DNA from: Erinaceus europaeus
Taxonomy: Eukaryota > Chordata > Mammalia > Eulipotyphla > Erinaceidae
Reading direction: 5' to 3'
Assembly: GCF_950295315.1 (NCBI RefSeq)
Contig: NC_080175.1
Location: 83,579,566-83,643,565, forward strand
Length of the DNA: 64,000 bases
Each line of letters opens with the position of its first letter. The stretch's first letter is position 1. The notes under the pieces were generated by a model. That model saw only the letters and a program-made list of their open reading frames with translations, searched no databases and was not told the DNA's origin. Positions 43,816 through 55,207 of this stretch are shown here, in pieces. A program made the position numbers and the translations under genes.

Positions 43816-45250
43816 GGGGGTTCCCAGAAGATGGCTGACTGAGAAGCTGCTAGTGGCTTGAGCTCTGACCACATCTCCTGGAAACGGTAGGATTTTCTGT
43901 CTTTTTTTTTTTTTTTTCCCTCCAGGGTTATTGCTGGGCTCGGTGCCTGCACCATGAATCCACCGCTCCTGGAGGCCATTTTTCCCCTTTTTTTGTTGCC
44001 CTAGTTGTTGCAGCCTCGTTGCAGTTATTATTATTGCCATTGTTGACGTTGCTTTGTTGTTGGATAGGACAGAGAGAAATGGAGAGAGGAGGGGAAGACA
44101 GAGAGAGAGGGGGAGAGAAAGATAGACACCTGCATACCTGCTTCATCACCCGTGAAGCAACTCTACTGCAGGTGGGAAGCCAGGGGCTCGAACCGGGATC
44201 CTTACACCAGTCCCTGTGCTTTGCGCCACATGCGCTTAACCCACTGCACCACCGCCCGACCCCCAGGATTTTCTGTCTTTAGTAAGCCAGTCAATAAGGG
44301 GTCCTAGAGGTGACACCAAGGAGGTGACTATAACTTAATTTGGGTTAAAAAATAGAGTGGAAAGAAAGGGAAAAATTGTTTTACTTTTAAATTATTATTC
44401 CCAAAGCGCACCTCCTCCCCCTTCCCCCTCCATAACCAGTCCCTGGGGACTGGCTCCTAGCAGGCTCCCCTGCTGAGCTTCTTTACCAAGATTCCTGTCC
44501 CACCAGGGAGTATCATTCATTCTAAGTCTATTCCCTTCTGAAACCTCTGGCCTTTTTTCTTTCTAAATAGCCAACCAGCTGCCTCTGCACCACAGCTCCC
44601 CTCCCTCCCCCCCCATAGCTAATTAAATAATAAAAAATAAATAAAAAACTCTTTCACCACTTTTTATTACTGTTCTTTTTCTTATCTTTTTCTTTTTTCT
44701 CTCTCTCTTTTTTTTCTCATTCTTGTCATCCTTTCTTCCTTAATCCTACAGCTTTCTGAATTCACTGATACACATTTGGGAATTATTTAGGGGAAGAAAT
44801 CTGACTCAGAGTGGACTCTCTCTGCGAGTATCTCTGCTCAACTTCCCTTCCTCCTTTAGCCACCCCTAGAATATACAGTGGATAGTAGATTTGCATGACT
44901 GTCTATTTCTGCTATCCTTGTCTAGTCCTGAGGTTGTTTTGTTTTTTTTTTCTTTCTTAACAATCAGCTGCCACTGCTCAGGAGGCTTGAGGCAATGTGG
45001 GACAGGGTGTTTTACCCTGCTCTATTTTATTATTAATATTATATAAAGGCATATATCTCCCCCCCCTTTAGGTTAATCAGAATTAACTCTTAGGGTATCT
45101 TTCATTGCTAGGGTAGTGGGCATCTTATCTATTGTGGGAGGAACTTGTCTCGTTACTTCTACTTCCTCTACAGACTCTCCCCTTCTTCCTCCTCCTAGCT
45201 AATTAGAAAGAAAGAAACATAAGAGTGAATACAGTACTAGCCTAAAATGA
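43816..45250 (+). repeat. L1 5'-region-like segment, split by SINE-A2
   Basis: GGGGTTCCCAGAAGATGGCT at the left end has the look of an L1 5' UTR start. Blocks such as CCCTGGGGACTGGCTCCTAG, CTTTCTGAATTCACTGATAC, CTGACTCAGAGTGGACTCTC, GTGGATAGTAGATTTGCATG and CCTCCTAGCTAATTA also occur at 58.0-59.1 kb. No protein frame is present. The L1 assignment is inference. Confidence 0.5.
43904..44264 (-). repeat. SINE-A2, full length
   Basis: CTCCAGGGTTATTGCTGGGC to CACCACCGCCCGACCCC. AGGATTTTCTGTCTT at 43889-43903 and 44265-44279 is a perfect 15-bp target duplication. Confidence 0.95.
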
Positions 45251-45374
45251 TGTGAGTACACATTTAGCCTTCAGTTAATGATATAACTTGGTGATGCAGT
45301 TCACATTCTATTTCTTTTTTCTCTTCTGGAACTGGGGCCTTGAACATATGTTATTTCACCATTCACAGGCTGCT

Positions 45375-46225
45375 GTTTTCATTCAGATAAAGCAAGACAG
45401 AAGGAGAGAGGGAGAGGGAGAGGGAGAGGGAGAGGGAGAGGGAGAGAGAGAGACAGAGAGGGAGGGAGGGGGAGAGGGAGAGAGAGAGGGAGGGAGGGAG
45501 GGAGAGGGAGAGAGGGAGGGAGAGGGAGAGAGAGAGAGGGAGGGAGGGAGAGGGAGAGAGAGAGAGGGAGAGAGAGGGAGAGAGAGGGGGAGGGAGAGTG
45601 AGAGAGAGGGAGAGAGAGAGACAGACAGAGAGGGAGGGAGGGAGAGGGAGAGGGAGAGAGGGAAGGAGGGGGAGAGGGAGAGGGAGAGAGGGAAGGAGGG
45701 GGAGAGGGAGAGAGAGGGAGGGAGAGAGAGGGAGAGGGAGAGAGAGGAAGGGAGAGAGAGAGAGAGGGAGGGAGAGAGGGAGAGGGAGAGAGAGGGGGAG
45801 GGAGAGAGAGGGAGGGAGAGGGAGAGAGAGGGAGGGAGAGGGAGAGAGAGAGAGGGAGGGAGAGGGAGGGAGAGTGAGAGAGAGAGAGGGAGAGAGAGAG
45901 GGAGAGGGAGAGAGAGGGAGGGAGAGAGAAAGGGAGGGAGAGAGAGAGGGAGAGGGAGAGAGAGGGAGGGAGAGGGAGAGAGAAAGGGAGGGAGAGAGAG
46001 GGAGAGGGAGAGGGAGAGAGAGGGAGAGAGAGAGGGAGAGGGAGAGAGAGAGAGGGAGAGAGAGAGAGAGAGGGAGAGAGAGAGAGGGAGAGGGAGAGAG
46101 AGAGAGGGAGGGAGAGGGAGAGAGAGAGAGAGAGAGAGGCCCCTGAAGCATTGCTTCACTGATTATGAAGCTTTTGAACCTGGTTCTTTAGGCGTGGTGG
46201 TAATGTGTTCTCTATAGGTCCTCCT
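45375..46225 (-). repeat. SINE-B carrying a 0.75-kb (GGGAGA)n/(GA)n expansion
   Basis: SINE-B sequence lies on both sides: CAGATAAAGCAAGACAGAAG on the left and CTGAAGCATTGCTTCACTGA, AAGCTTTTGAACCTGG on the right. Between 45393 and 46138 every base is G or A apart from a few T and C. The unit is a mixture of GGGAGA, GAGAGA and GGGAGG. The CT/GA block is normally about 60-80 bp in this family. Long reading frames across it are low-complexity translations, not proteins. Confidence 0.88.
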
Positions 46226-47310
46226 GCTTCTCTCTCTCTCTTTCTCTGCCTCCTACAGCCCTAAATGTTTAATTTCTCTACATTTTATGCCTTTTACTCT
46301 TTAAGCATTTTAAGGAATTTCGTTTCATTTACTTTTCTTACTATTCCATTTTTTAAAATTATCATTACAACACTCACTTCTAGTATTCCTTTCCAATTTT
46401 TCTATTTTCATTCCTTTTCAGCAGCTCCCATTTCTTCTTCTATTTTTGCTGCCTGATTCTCATTACTTCGCTCTGCTTGTAACAGTTTACTATTTCTGCT
46501 GAGAAACAGCAGTCTGGGCAAGAAAGCAAATAAAAAAAATCTCTAACACTATTATGTGCTATGGCCAAATAAAGCATTAAGGTGAAAAGTTAAAGTTCAG
46601 GTACAATCTATCAAATAAATGCAGATGGAGAATTAAGCTTCAGGTACGATAAGCATCTAAATCGTAGATATTTCTAGCCTGATAGTTACCTAGTGCTATC
46701 ACCGGTTTTAAAAGCACTGTTTTACAAGCCTTGAGGGTAATCTTCACTGCTTTCACAGTAAGTAATCAAATTTATATCAAACAGATATCAAAATGTTTAT
46801 TATCAAAGAAGTCCGGTAAATTCAAGATAAAGAAACATGACCAAGTTTGCTATTTTCAGAGATACTGTGCCCAGTAGCTATTCATCCGTCAGGCGAAAAA
46901 ACAAAAAGCAATACTGATAATTACCTTTCAGACACCAGCAGCAGGTTTTTACCTTGAGGAAAGGATATTCTTTACACTGTACAGAGTGGAATAATAATAC
47001 TAAACATTTTTGGCAAAAGATTATAAATGCCAAGTCTTATGCTTCCACTTCATATTCTCCACAGCTAATTACCTCATTAAGATGGGTATAGGAGATTTGA
47101 TTAGAGACAGAAGCGATGTGTTAAGACTAAATAGAAAGAATCCAGCTTTGTGATACTTAAATTAGAGAAAAGGAACAATAGGCTACATTAGACTAGTCTG
47201 ACTTCAAGACAGGAACTTTGATCTACTATCACATATAATCTTTTCACTCATACAAAAGAAAAAGAACAAAAAAAAAGAAAGGAAGAAAGAAAGAAAGCTT
47301 TCAAGAAAAC
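46226..47310. other. Unassigned intron DNA
   Basis: No exon or repeat recognised in about 1.1 kb, except a short GAAA run near 47,280. Confidence 0.45.
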
Positions 47311-47401
47311 TAAGAGAAGAGTCCTTTTAGTGAAGAATGGCACCAGCGGCAAAGAAGGAAGTGCCTGCTGCTCCCAAAGCCAAAGTCAAAGTCTTGCAGG
47401 C

Positions 47402-47714
47402 CGGGAGTTGGGCGGTAGTGCAGCGGGTTAAGCACATGTGGTGCAAAGCACAAGGACCAGTGTAAGGATCTTGGTTCAAGCCCCTGGCTCCTACCTGCAG
47501 GGGAGTTGCTTCACAGATGGTGAAGAAAGTATGCAAGTGTCTATCTTTCTCTCCTCTTTTCTGTCTTCCCCTCCTCTCTCAATGTCTCTCTGTCCTATCC
47601 AACAATGACATCAGTAACAACAACAATAATAACTACAACAATAAAAGAACAAGGGCAACAAAAGGAAATAAATAAATATATTTAAAAAAATAAAATAAGA
47701 TATTTTTTAAAAAA
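47402..47714 (+). repeat. SINE-A nested in RPL23A pseudogene
   Basis: CGGGAGTTGGGCGGTAGTGC to an A-rich tail. CAAAGTCTTGCAGGC at 47387-47401 and 47715-47729 is a perfect 15-bp target duplication. Confidence 0.95.
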
Positions 47715-48034
47715 CAAAGTCTTGCAGGCTAAGAAAAGTGCTGGACACATACACAAAGATTGGCAAGTCACAGACCTGCCAACTGCCCAAGATACAGAAG
47801 AGCCAAAGACAGCTCAAATATTCTTGGAAGAATACCCCTAAGGAAAAGCATGCTTAGCCATTCTGCCATCCTCACGCTTCTCCTGACCAAGTGAGTCATG
47901 AAGAAAACAACACCCCTGAGTTCCTTGTGGATGTCAAGACCAACAAACAGATCAAAAAGGTTATGAAGAGTCACATGACGCTGGTGTTGCTGAGCTCAGC
48001 AGCCAAACCAGACCTGAAGTGAAGGCATGTATCT

Positions 48035-48236
48035 TTTTTTAAAAATAGTTCTTATGCAATTTTTAATTCTTTTATTTTTTATTATTTTTTAAAGATTTTA
48101 TTTATTTATTAATGAGAAACAGTAGGAGAGAGAAAGAACCAGACATCACTCTGGTACATATGCTGCCAGGGACTGAACTCAGAACCTCATAATTGAGAGT
48201 CGGGTGCTTTATCCACTGTGCCATCTCCCGGACCAC
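48035..48236 (-). repeat. SINE-D nested in RPL23A pseudogene
   Basis: Antisense SINE-D (TTTATTTATTAATGAGAAAC, ACATCACTCTGGTACATATG, TTATCCACTGTGCCATCTCC). TGAAGGCATGTATCT at 48020-48034 and 48237-48251 is a perfect 15-bp target duplication. Confidence 0.93.
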
Positions 48237-48312
48237 TGAAGGCATGTATCTAATGATCTCTTGCTCTCGACTATTAAGTTTTGGTGACGCTAACAAACTT
48301 GGGGTCATCTAA

Positions 48313-48388
48313 AGTGGGGGCAGTGTGGAACTATTTCCCTTTAATCTTGTGAATTGTTATTTGATTCCCTGATCAAATTTTTTAAAAG
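48313..48388 (+). repeat. Possible repeat F 3' tail
   Basis: GTGTGGAACTATTTCCC and AATCTTGTGAATTGTTATTT resemble the F tail at 32,650-32,720. The match is short. Confidence 0.35.
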
Positions 48389-48474
48389 TAACAAAGCTTT
48401 TTCAAAGTCTCTGTTTTTTTATGTGGCACCAGAGCCTTATGCATATGCAATACTACTGTCTGCTGGCAAATTTT

Positions 48475-48658
48475 CTTATTTATCTATTTTAGAGAAAGAG
48501 GAGAGAGGGAGAGACAGACAGAAAGAGAGAGACACCAGAGAATCACTCCATCATCCACTGACCTCCATCACGTAATGATGCCATGCAATGCCGGGGTTCC
48601 ATCCTACAGTCCTGTGTGTGGTAAGAACTGTATCCTTCCAAGTAAGCTATCTCTCAGA
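48475..48658 (-). repeat. Diverged tRNA-derived SINE
   Basis: TTATTTATCTATTTTAGAGA, a GA tract, CGGGGTTCCATCCTACAGTC and AAGTAAGCTATCTCTCAGAC in antisense order; nearest to SINE-D. Confidence 0.5.
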
Positions 48659-48849
48659 CACAAAACTTTTTTTTTTAACAAGAAACTTTCCCTCAAATGA
48701 AATGCTGTGAGTTTAACCTGGTGGCAATATCATGCCTCTAGTTGGACTGGGTGTGATCAGAAAGGTCCTTCTAGTCATCCCACCTACCATTTCCTTCAGT
48801 ACTACAGAAGCCCTCTCTCATCGCAAGATGGCATCTGGCTTTGTTTTTC

Positions 48850-48972
48850 TTTACCAGAACACTGCTCAAGTCTGGCTTATGGTGGTGCGAGGGACTGACT
48901 GAATCTGGGACCTCAGAGCCTCAAGCATGAGACTCTTTTTGTATGACCATTATGTTATTTCACCCACCTATA
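48850..48972 (-). repeat. SINE-C
   Basis: CAGAACACTGCTCAAGTCTG, ATCTGGGACCTCAGAGCCTC and GACCATTATGTTATTTCACC. Confidence 0.8.
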
Positions 48973-49600
48973 AAGCAGCATTTGAAAACAACTAGTTTTA
49001 AAACAATTATCTGTAGGGCCAAAAAAAAAAAAAAAAAAACCAACCTAGTTGTCTATATTGACTACTATACTGGTCAGGTTATAAAATATAAAAATTCCAC
49101 AAAGTATATTATTTTGTGACTCCATTTAGGTCAAGAGTATGATGAGTTCAGATACCTGTAGTGTGTAGTAGAAGGAGGCTAAGTGCAAGAAAACCTTTCT
49201 GATGGAAAAAAAAAAAATCACAGAAAGAAAAGAAAAGAAAAAAAAAAATCACAGAGACTCCTGAAGGATAATTTGATTCAATGTTGTTTTTTCAGAGGTC
49301 AAACCTCTGGATATCAAAGTCAATGTTCCTATAAGAAGGAAAATTCAGGGGAGAGAAGAAGAACATAGAACTGCATGTGATATCTAGAAATACTCAAGAC
49401 AAAGAAACATTTGTTTTCAAGTTAAAAATAGTCAAGTCATCCTCAGCCATATTTTATGGTCACTATTTAGAAGTAATGGGGGGATAATTTCTAAAAAACA
49501 GAATTCAGTTTCTCCTATATATATTATATATTTACCATTATATTAATTTGCTCAGTTTTATTTTGTCTGATATCACAGGATTTCCAAGCTATTATGGACA
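48973..49600. other. Unassigned intron DNA
   Basis: No exon recognised; A runs near 49,022 and 49,206. Confidence 0.4.
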
Positions 49601-49611
49601 TATAAATTCTT

Positions 49612-49753
49612 TTTTTTGAATTTTTATTTATAAAATGGAAACACTGACAAGACCATAGGATAAGAGGGGTACAATTCCACACAATTCCCACCACCAGAAT
49701 TCCGTATCCCATCCCATCCCCTGACAGGTTTCCTATTCTTTAGCCCTCTGGCT
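49612..49753 (-). repeat. Repeat F, short 3' fragment
   Basis: Only the last 130 bp of F (GGATAAGAGGGGTACAATTC, CCATCCCCTGACAGGTTTCC). TATAAATTCTT at 49601-49611 and 49754-49764 flanks it, so it is a severely 5'-truncated insertion. Confidence 0.88.
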
Positions 49754-49764
49754 TATAAATTCTT

Positions 49765-50157
49765 ATCAACACTACAAATGCTATTTTATATACTGAATAA
49801 AATATGTCAATGAAATTATGAAAGTGTCATCTTTGAATATTTTGGTTTTAACTTTATTCTATGCACAAACACCATTCATTTGGAAAAATTTGATAACTTT
49901 CCTATGAACTTTCTTCTATTTGTTTGATGCTTGTATCCTACCTTCATGTGGAATAATCTTTCTAAAATAAATGTCAACATTTTATTCCACAATTAAAAAT
50001 ATTTCAAACATGCCACAGTAAAATATACAGAATGAAACTTGAAAGAATAATAAAAAGAAGTGTACATATGTAAACTACAACTGGAAATTTTAATATACTT
50101 CTTGAAATAATTTGAGCAAATCCCAGGAAATAGATGATTATTAAAAATAAAAGAGGA
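49765..50157. other. Unassigned intron DNA
   Basis: No exon or repeat recognised. Confidence 0.4.
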
Positions 50158-50158
50158 G

Positions 50159-50375
50159 GGGCCAGGTGGTGGCATACCTGGTTAAGTGCACACATTACAA
50201 TGTCCAAGGACCGGGGTTCAAGTCCCTGCTCCCCACCTGCAGGGGGGAAGCTTCATAAGTGGTGATGCAGAGATGCAGGTGTCTCTGTCTCTTTCTCTCT
50301 ATCATTCCCTCTCCTCTCAGTTTCTCTCTGTCTCTATCTAATAATAAATAATAAGTAAAATAAATATTAAAAAAA
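50159..50375 (+). repeat. SINE-B
   Basis: GGGGCCAGGTGGTGGCATAC to CTAATAATAAATAATAAGTA with GGGGTTCAAGTCCCTGCTCC. Confidence 0.88.
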
Positions 50376-51567
50376 TAAATAAAAAGAAGACAGGGCATCA
50401 TTATAAACTTTGCAGATAATTAAATGGTAACAAAGAGTTACTGTGAGTAGCTTTTATGTCAGTAAGTTTAGACACACTGATAAAAAGCAACAATTTAAAA
50501 GTATGTTTCCGAATAGAGCATGTCCAAAGTAGAGCTGATCCTCTCCTACTTGACTGATGAGTTCCAATATGAGACTAGAATAAGATCCTTGATTTAGATT
50601 CATTGGAGAAATCTGCTTAATTAGGGGTGAACTAACACAAACAATCAGATTGTCATATCGGACTCATATGAATTAGAAATACCTGTTATCAACCTTTCTA
50701 ATGATTTCTAGTACACAAGTAAGCAAGTGGCACAAGGAAAGATCTCAGATATCTGATCTGACCTCCAAGATCTTGCTTCCAATACAGGAAATGTACTTTC
50801 AAGCTCACGACAGATGAGTTCTCTAAGCAAAGATCACAGGTCATCTCACACAATTGATGGCATTTAAGTTATGTCATATGTCCCATATGCCTTAGCGAAC
50901 AAAATAGTTTCTATGACATTTTCCAGAAAGCCATGCCTCATAAATCTGTAGATTCTGTGTTGTGTTTGCCATAGGCAATCCTAGGCAGAAACATTCTGCT
51001 CACAGCGTGCCATAATATTCATTAGTCTATTTATCAAAGAAATTAATTATCAACATGTTTATGTGAGGACTTAACTGGGTCACCTGCCTTCTATCATTTC
51101 ATGGGAATGTTTCCCTAGAAATCAAAAGAAATTGTTCATAGGCTAGTAGCCCATTTCCCTTAAGACCTTCTCTGGATCATTAAAAAGAAGGTAAAAAAAA
51201 AGTTTTATGTTTTGTGACTATTTCTTGCAATAATCAAATTCTGTCAGAAATGAACAACTTTAGAATATGTGAAAAGATAAATGAATAAATGACAGTTCAT
51301 ATGATATGACCATTTCAAAAGTATGCCTTCAAAAACCGACATTAAAATGTTCATAATTAAGTGAACAAAGATATAAAACTGCAGATTCTTATGATTTATT
51401 CATTTTAAGTACTATATGTAAAGTAAGTAAATACAATAGTTTATTTCAATGAATGGTTTAACTCTTACTGTATTTTCTTTGAATGTATTCTCAATGCTTT
51501 ATGAGATGTTTTACTGTCATGATTAGGAAAAATTACTAGAAAGATATCTTCAGTCAGAATACCTGCC
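50376..51567. other. Unassigned intron DNA
   Basis: About 1.2 kb with no exon or repeat recognised. Confidence 0.45.
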
Positions 51568-52135
51568 TGGGGTCAGCCAAATAGCACATAAAAATCAGTT
51601 CTTGCGGGGGTCGGGAGCAGTGGGTTAAGCGCATGTGGCGCAAAGCGCAGGACCAGCGTAAGGATCCCGGTTCGAGCCCCCGGCTCCCCACCTGCAGGGG
51701 AGTCGCTTCACAGGCGGTGAAGCAGGTCTGCAGGTGTCTATCTTTCTCTCCCCTTCTCTGTCTTCCCCTCCTCTCTCCATTTCTCTCTGTCCTATCCAAC
51801 AACGAATTGCGTCAACAAGGGCAATAATAATAACCACAACGAAGCTACAACAAGGGCAACAAAAGGGGGGGAAAAATGGCCTTCAGGAGCGGTGGATTCA
51901 TGGTGCAGGCACCGAGCCCAGCAATAACCCTGGAGAAGGAAAAAAAAAAAAAAAAGGAAAAAAAAAAATCAATTCTTGCTTGGTCATGCAAAAGACCCAG
52001 GTTTAAACCTGGCTTCCACCAAACTGCAAGAAGCTTTGGTGCTCTGGTACGGTGTCTTTCTCGCTCTCCTTCTGTCTCTCTATTGGGAAAAAAAAATCTA
52101 TGAACCTGGAGCAGTAAAACCTTAGCAGTGGCAGA
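51568..52135 (+). repeat. SINE-E split by SINE-A2
   Basis: The left part (51568-51604) has GGGGTCAGCCAAATAGCACA. The right part (51979-52135) has CTTGGTCATGCAAAAGACCC, GAAGCTTTGGTGCTCTGGTA and CCTGGAGCAGTAAAACCTTA. Confidence 0.72.
51605..51964 (+). repeat. SINE-A2 with short head deletion
   Basis: GGGGGTCGGGAGCAGTGGGT lacks the GCGGTAGC segment. The long tail reaches CAGCAATAACCCTGGAG. AAAATCAGTTCTTG (51591-51604) and AAAATCAATTCTTG (51965-51978) are the target duplication. Confidence 0.93.
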
Positions 52136-52208
52136 AACAAACAAACAAATATATCAATCTGCTCCATATTCTGTAAGATATACCTTTTTGTGCCTGTACC
52201 CCATTCTT

Positions 52209-52352
52209 TTTTTATGTTTTATTTCTTTATTAACAAGAAAAATAGGAGGAGAGAAAAAACCAGACATCACTCTGGTACATGTGTTGCTGGGGATTGAACT
52301 TCAGGACCTCCTGTTTGAGAGTCCAGTACTTTATCCACTGCGTCACTTCCCA
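52209..52352 (-). repeat. SINE-D
   Basis: TTTATTTCTTTATTAACAAG, ACATCACTCTGGTACATGTG and TTATCCACTGCGTCACTTCC. GCCTGTACCCCATTCTT at 52192-52208 and 52353-52369 is a perfect 17-bp target duplication. Confidence 0.93.
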
Positions 52353-52369
52353 GCCTGTACCCCATTCTT

Positions 52370-52736
52370 AATCTGAGTACAATTTGGTGTTCCTCTTTCT
52401 GGTCCCTCTAGACCTTAGCTATAATTACCTCCAAGGTCCTTAAAAAGAAGGCCCTGAGTGAGAGACAGAGATGAGATAGAGATAGAGATGTCTTTGTTTA
52501 ATACAAACTTGTAACCCACTATTAATCACAAATAAAGATTGAAAATTAAAAAAAAAAAACAAGATTGTATCACATATTGCCAACCAACATATGAAACATA
52601 TTTGTATGACGGACAACAATATAGCCAGCCATAAGCTGTAAGGATGGGAGCATCTGCAGACATTTTCCAATTCATCAACATACACATTCATTTCACGTGG
52701 GACTTTTTGTTATCTCAACTTTTACAAAGAGTGAAG
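52370..52736. other. Unassigned intron DNA
   Basis: No exon or repeat recognised; A run near 52,549. Confidence 0.4.
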
Positions 52737-53030
52737 GGGCCAGGTGGCGGCACACCCAGTTGAGCACACACAAGTCTATATGCAAGGACCTGGGTTTGAG
52801 CCCACACTTCCCACCTACAGAGGGCTTCCTTTCACAAGCTGTGAATCAGGTCTGCAAGTGTCTTTTTCTCTCTTTCTTTCTATCTCCTTCTCCTCTCTCA
52901 TTTTCTCTCTGTCCTACCAAACAGCATAGAAAGAAAAAAGTAAAGGAAAAAATAGTCACTGGGAACAATGGATTCATAGTATTGGCACCATGTCCTAGCA
53001 TTAAACATGGTGGCACAAAAAAAAAAAAAA
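52737..53030 (+). repeat. SINE with B-like head and A2-like tail
   Basis: GGGGCCAGGTGGCGGCACAC starts as SINE-B; the 3' end has GTCACTGGGAACAATGGATT and CATTAAACATGGTGG, which is an A2-type tail. Confidence 0.72.
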
Positions 53031-53088
53031 AGAAGAAGAAGAACAAGAACGAGGAGGAAGGAGGAGGAGGAAGAAGAGGAGAAGAAAA
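53031..53088. repeat. Purine (GAA/GGA)n simple repeat
   Basis: Purine-only tract grown from the A tail of the preceding SINE. Confidence 0.85.
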
Positions 53089-53240
53089 ATGGGGTGGCCT
53101 AGGAGATAGTGCAGTGGATAAGGCATTAGACTCTCAAGCATGAGGTCCTGAGTTTAATCCCTAGCATCACATATGTTGAAGTGATGCTGTTTCTCTATCT
53201 TTCATCGCTTACATAAGTAAATAAATATTAAAAAAGAGAA
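53089..53240 (+). repeat. SINE-D
   Basis: GGCCTAGGAGATAGTGCAGT, ATTAGACTCTCAAGCATGAG, TTTAATCCCTAGCATCACAT and an AAATAAATATT tail. Confidence 0.75.
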
Positions 53241-54439
53241 GTATGTGTTTTTCACCCTCTCCAAAAAAAGTTAGATATTTTAATTGTAAAGCCTGACTCC
53301 TGGCACTTAATTTACAGAAAGAGAAAGAAGAATTAGTAGTACTAGAGATGGTGATAGTTTTTCCTCAATTGCAAACATGACTAAGGAGATATAAAAATCT
53401 GAAATTGTGGTGGAAAGCTTCCATTCTAATAGAACTGTAAGTCTAGAGATTATTTTTCCACTAAGACTATGTTGATGAATGATGGAGGCCTGTATTCCAT
53501 AGTTACTAAGTATACTTTATCTCAGCTCAAGAGCATGACAGAAGAGATGTTAGTGATTTCTTTAATGTTTCTTTTAAAGCACAATTCTTGCTGTCATGGT
53601 ACTACTTTTTAAGGATTGTTATCTGGATGATTTATACAAATTTTCACAATGTTACAAAATGATCTAAGCTTCCTTTTTCAATAAATTCAGAAATTAGATT
53701 TTATTTGTCAAGCAGTAAGAAAAGAAAACCAGGAGGGGTCAGTATTTTAAATGTGATTGATTTCCTCTGAGGAAATAATTGACATGATACATTACAGCAA
53801 TAAGATAGTTATATTTTTGTTATAAATCATACACTTCAGCTCATGCTTCCCCACCAAAAATCATGTAAACTTCTCCTGCACAAGTATCATGGCCATTTTC
53901 CAAAAAGACTACTTGTTCATTATTCTAGCATACTGTTCCACTTTGTTTTTTTCTCAATACATTTAAATAAAATGTCAGGCAAAAATACTCGTTATGCAAT
54001 CTGTACATACAGCATATAATAAAAGTGGTTAGTTACAGAAATTATTTTGAGAAATAATAAATATTTCCTTTCAAATGACACCCTATTAATAGAATTGATG
54101 CATGTTCATTTATGTTGCAAATCTTTGCCCCACATTCTAGAAATGTTTTCAGGGACAGTTATATGAAAGAATTTTTATATAATGTATATTTTTAGATATT
54201 ATAAATGTATTAAAAGATTCTAATTTTTTACTTCTCTATAGATAAATCAAAGAATGCTCAATAAAAATACAATAAATTCACATGCTTTGGGATCTGTCTC
54301 CTGTCATGACTCACTATGCCTTATAATAAACAGTGAATGCTAAAAAAATGAGTTTAGATTATTATTGTCATGACTATATGGGACATAAAATGTGCTTAGT
54401 ATTTGGTTGAAAATTTGATCTTTTTAGAAGATAAAGTTC
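53241..54439. other. Unassigned intron DNA
   Basis: About 1.2 kb of AT-rich sequence with no exon or repeat recognised. Confidence 0.45.
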
Positions 54440-54704
54440 ACGGAGTCGGGCAGTAGCAGTAGACTAAGTGCACGTGGCACTAAGCGCAAGGACCAGCTTA
54501 AAAATCCCGGTTGGAGCGGGCTCCCTACCTGCAGGGGAGTCGCTTCACAAGCTGTGAAGCAGGTCTGCAGATGTCTATCTTTCTCTCCCCCTTTCTGTCT
54601 TCCCCTCTTCTCTCCACTTCTCTCTGTCCTATTCAACAACAACAATATGAATAATAAAACAACAAGGGCAACAAAAAGGGATAAATAAAGAAAATTTTTT
54701 AAAA
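54440..54704 (+). repeat. SINE-A
   Basis: CGGAGTCGGGCAGTAGCAGT to GGGATAAATAAAG. AGATAAAGTTC is repeated on both sides (ending 54439 and 54715). Confidence 0.9.
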
Positions 54705-54766
54705 AGATAAAGTTCTGAACATTATGCATGTTGCTTAGTGATTTACAGCAAGATAAATAAATAGTG

Positions 54767-54966
54767 GGCCAGGTGGTGGTGCACCTGGTTAGGTGCATGC
54801 GTTACCATGTGTAATGTAAGGACCTGGGTTTCTTCATGTGTCCAGCCCCCAAATTCAGGGATAAAGCTTCAAGAGCAGTGAAGCAGGGATGCAGGGATCT
54901 CTTTTTCTCTCTTCCTCTCTACCCACTTTCCTTCTCAATTCCTCTCTATCAAATAAAATCAATAAC
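54767..54966 (+). repeat. SINE-B
   Basis: GGGCCAGGTGGTGGTGCACC, then a diverged body with AAGCTTCAAGAGCAGTGAAG and a CT-rich 3' end. Confidence 0.78.
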
Positions 54967-55074
54967 TGTAAGTCACGGAGGCCATAAAGTACTTTTGAGC
55001 CTCAACTCTGTCAGCAGACAAATGTGGATGTAAGCTTAAGACCTACCAATATTATATATGAGTAAAAAATCATC

Positions 55075-55186
55075 TGGTGAGAGAGAACAGAGCAGTTTAT
55101 GCCTGAACCTCAGAGGATGCATTTTCAATCCTTTGCACCAATGTAAGTCAGAGCTAAGCAGTGCTCTGGTAAAAAAAAAAAAAAGA
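55075..55186 (+). repeat. SINE-C, left arm of an inverted pair
   Basis: TTTATGCCTGAACCTCAGAG, TTTCAATCCTTTGCACCAAT and GAGCTAAGCAGTGCTCTGGT. Confidence 0.75.
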
Positions 55187-55207
55187 CACATTTCACTCTC
55201 TCTCTCT

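Larger units (their letters stand above)
47337..48312 (+). pseudogene. RPL23A: RPL23A processed pseudogene
   Basis: A retrocopy of the mRNA for large-subunit ribosomal protein uL23. The start reads MAPAAKKEVPAAPKAK. After the first SINE the reading continues with QAKKSAGHIHK, then segments equivalent to AAATATTCTTGGAAGAATAC, TTGTGGATGTCAAGACCAAC and a final CTTGGGGTCATCTAA, which is the normal C-terminus and stop. There are no introns. Stops and frameshifts begin by about 47,840. Two later insertions split it: SINE-A at 47402-47714 and SINE-D at 48035-48236. It lies inside the last NSUN3 intron, opposite to the gene. It is not functional. Confidence 0.88.

Noticed and set aside
45288..46217. 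Long open frames on both strands (Arg-Glu-Gly repeats; Ser-Leu-Pro repeats), up to about 300 codons
   Set aside because: They are translations of the GGGAGA/GA simple repeat. All frames stay open because the repeat contains no stop codons.
47337..47400. An intact small gene starting MAPAAKKEVPAAPKAK
   Set aside because: It is the first codons of the RPL23A retrocopy, which soon runs into a SINE and later stops.
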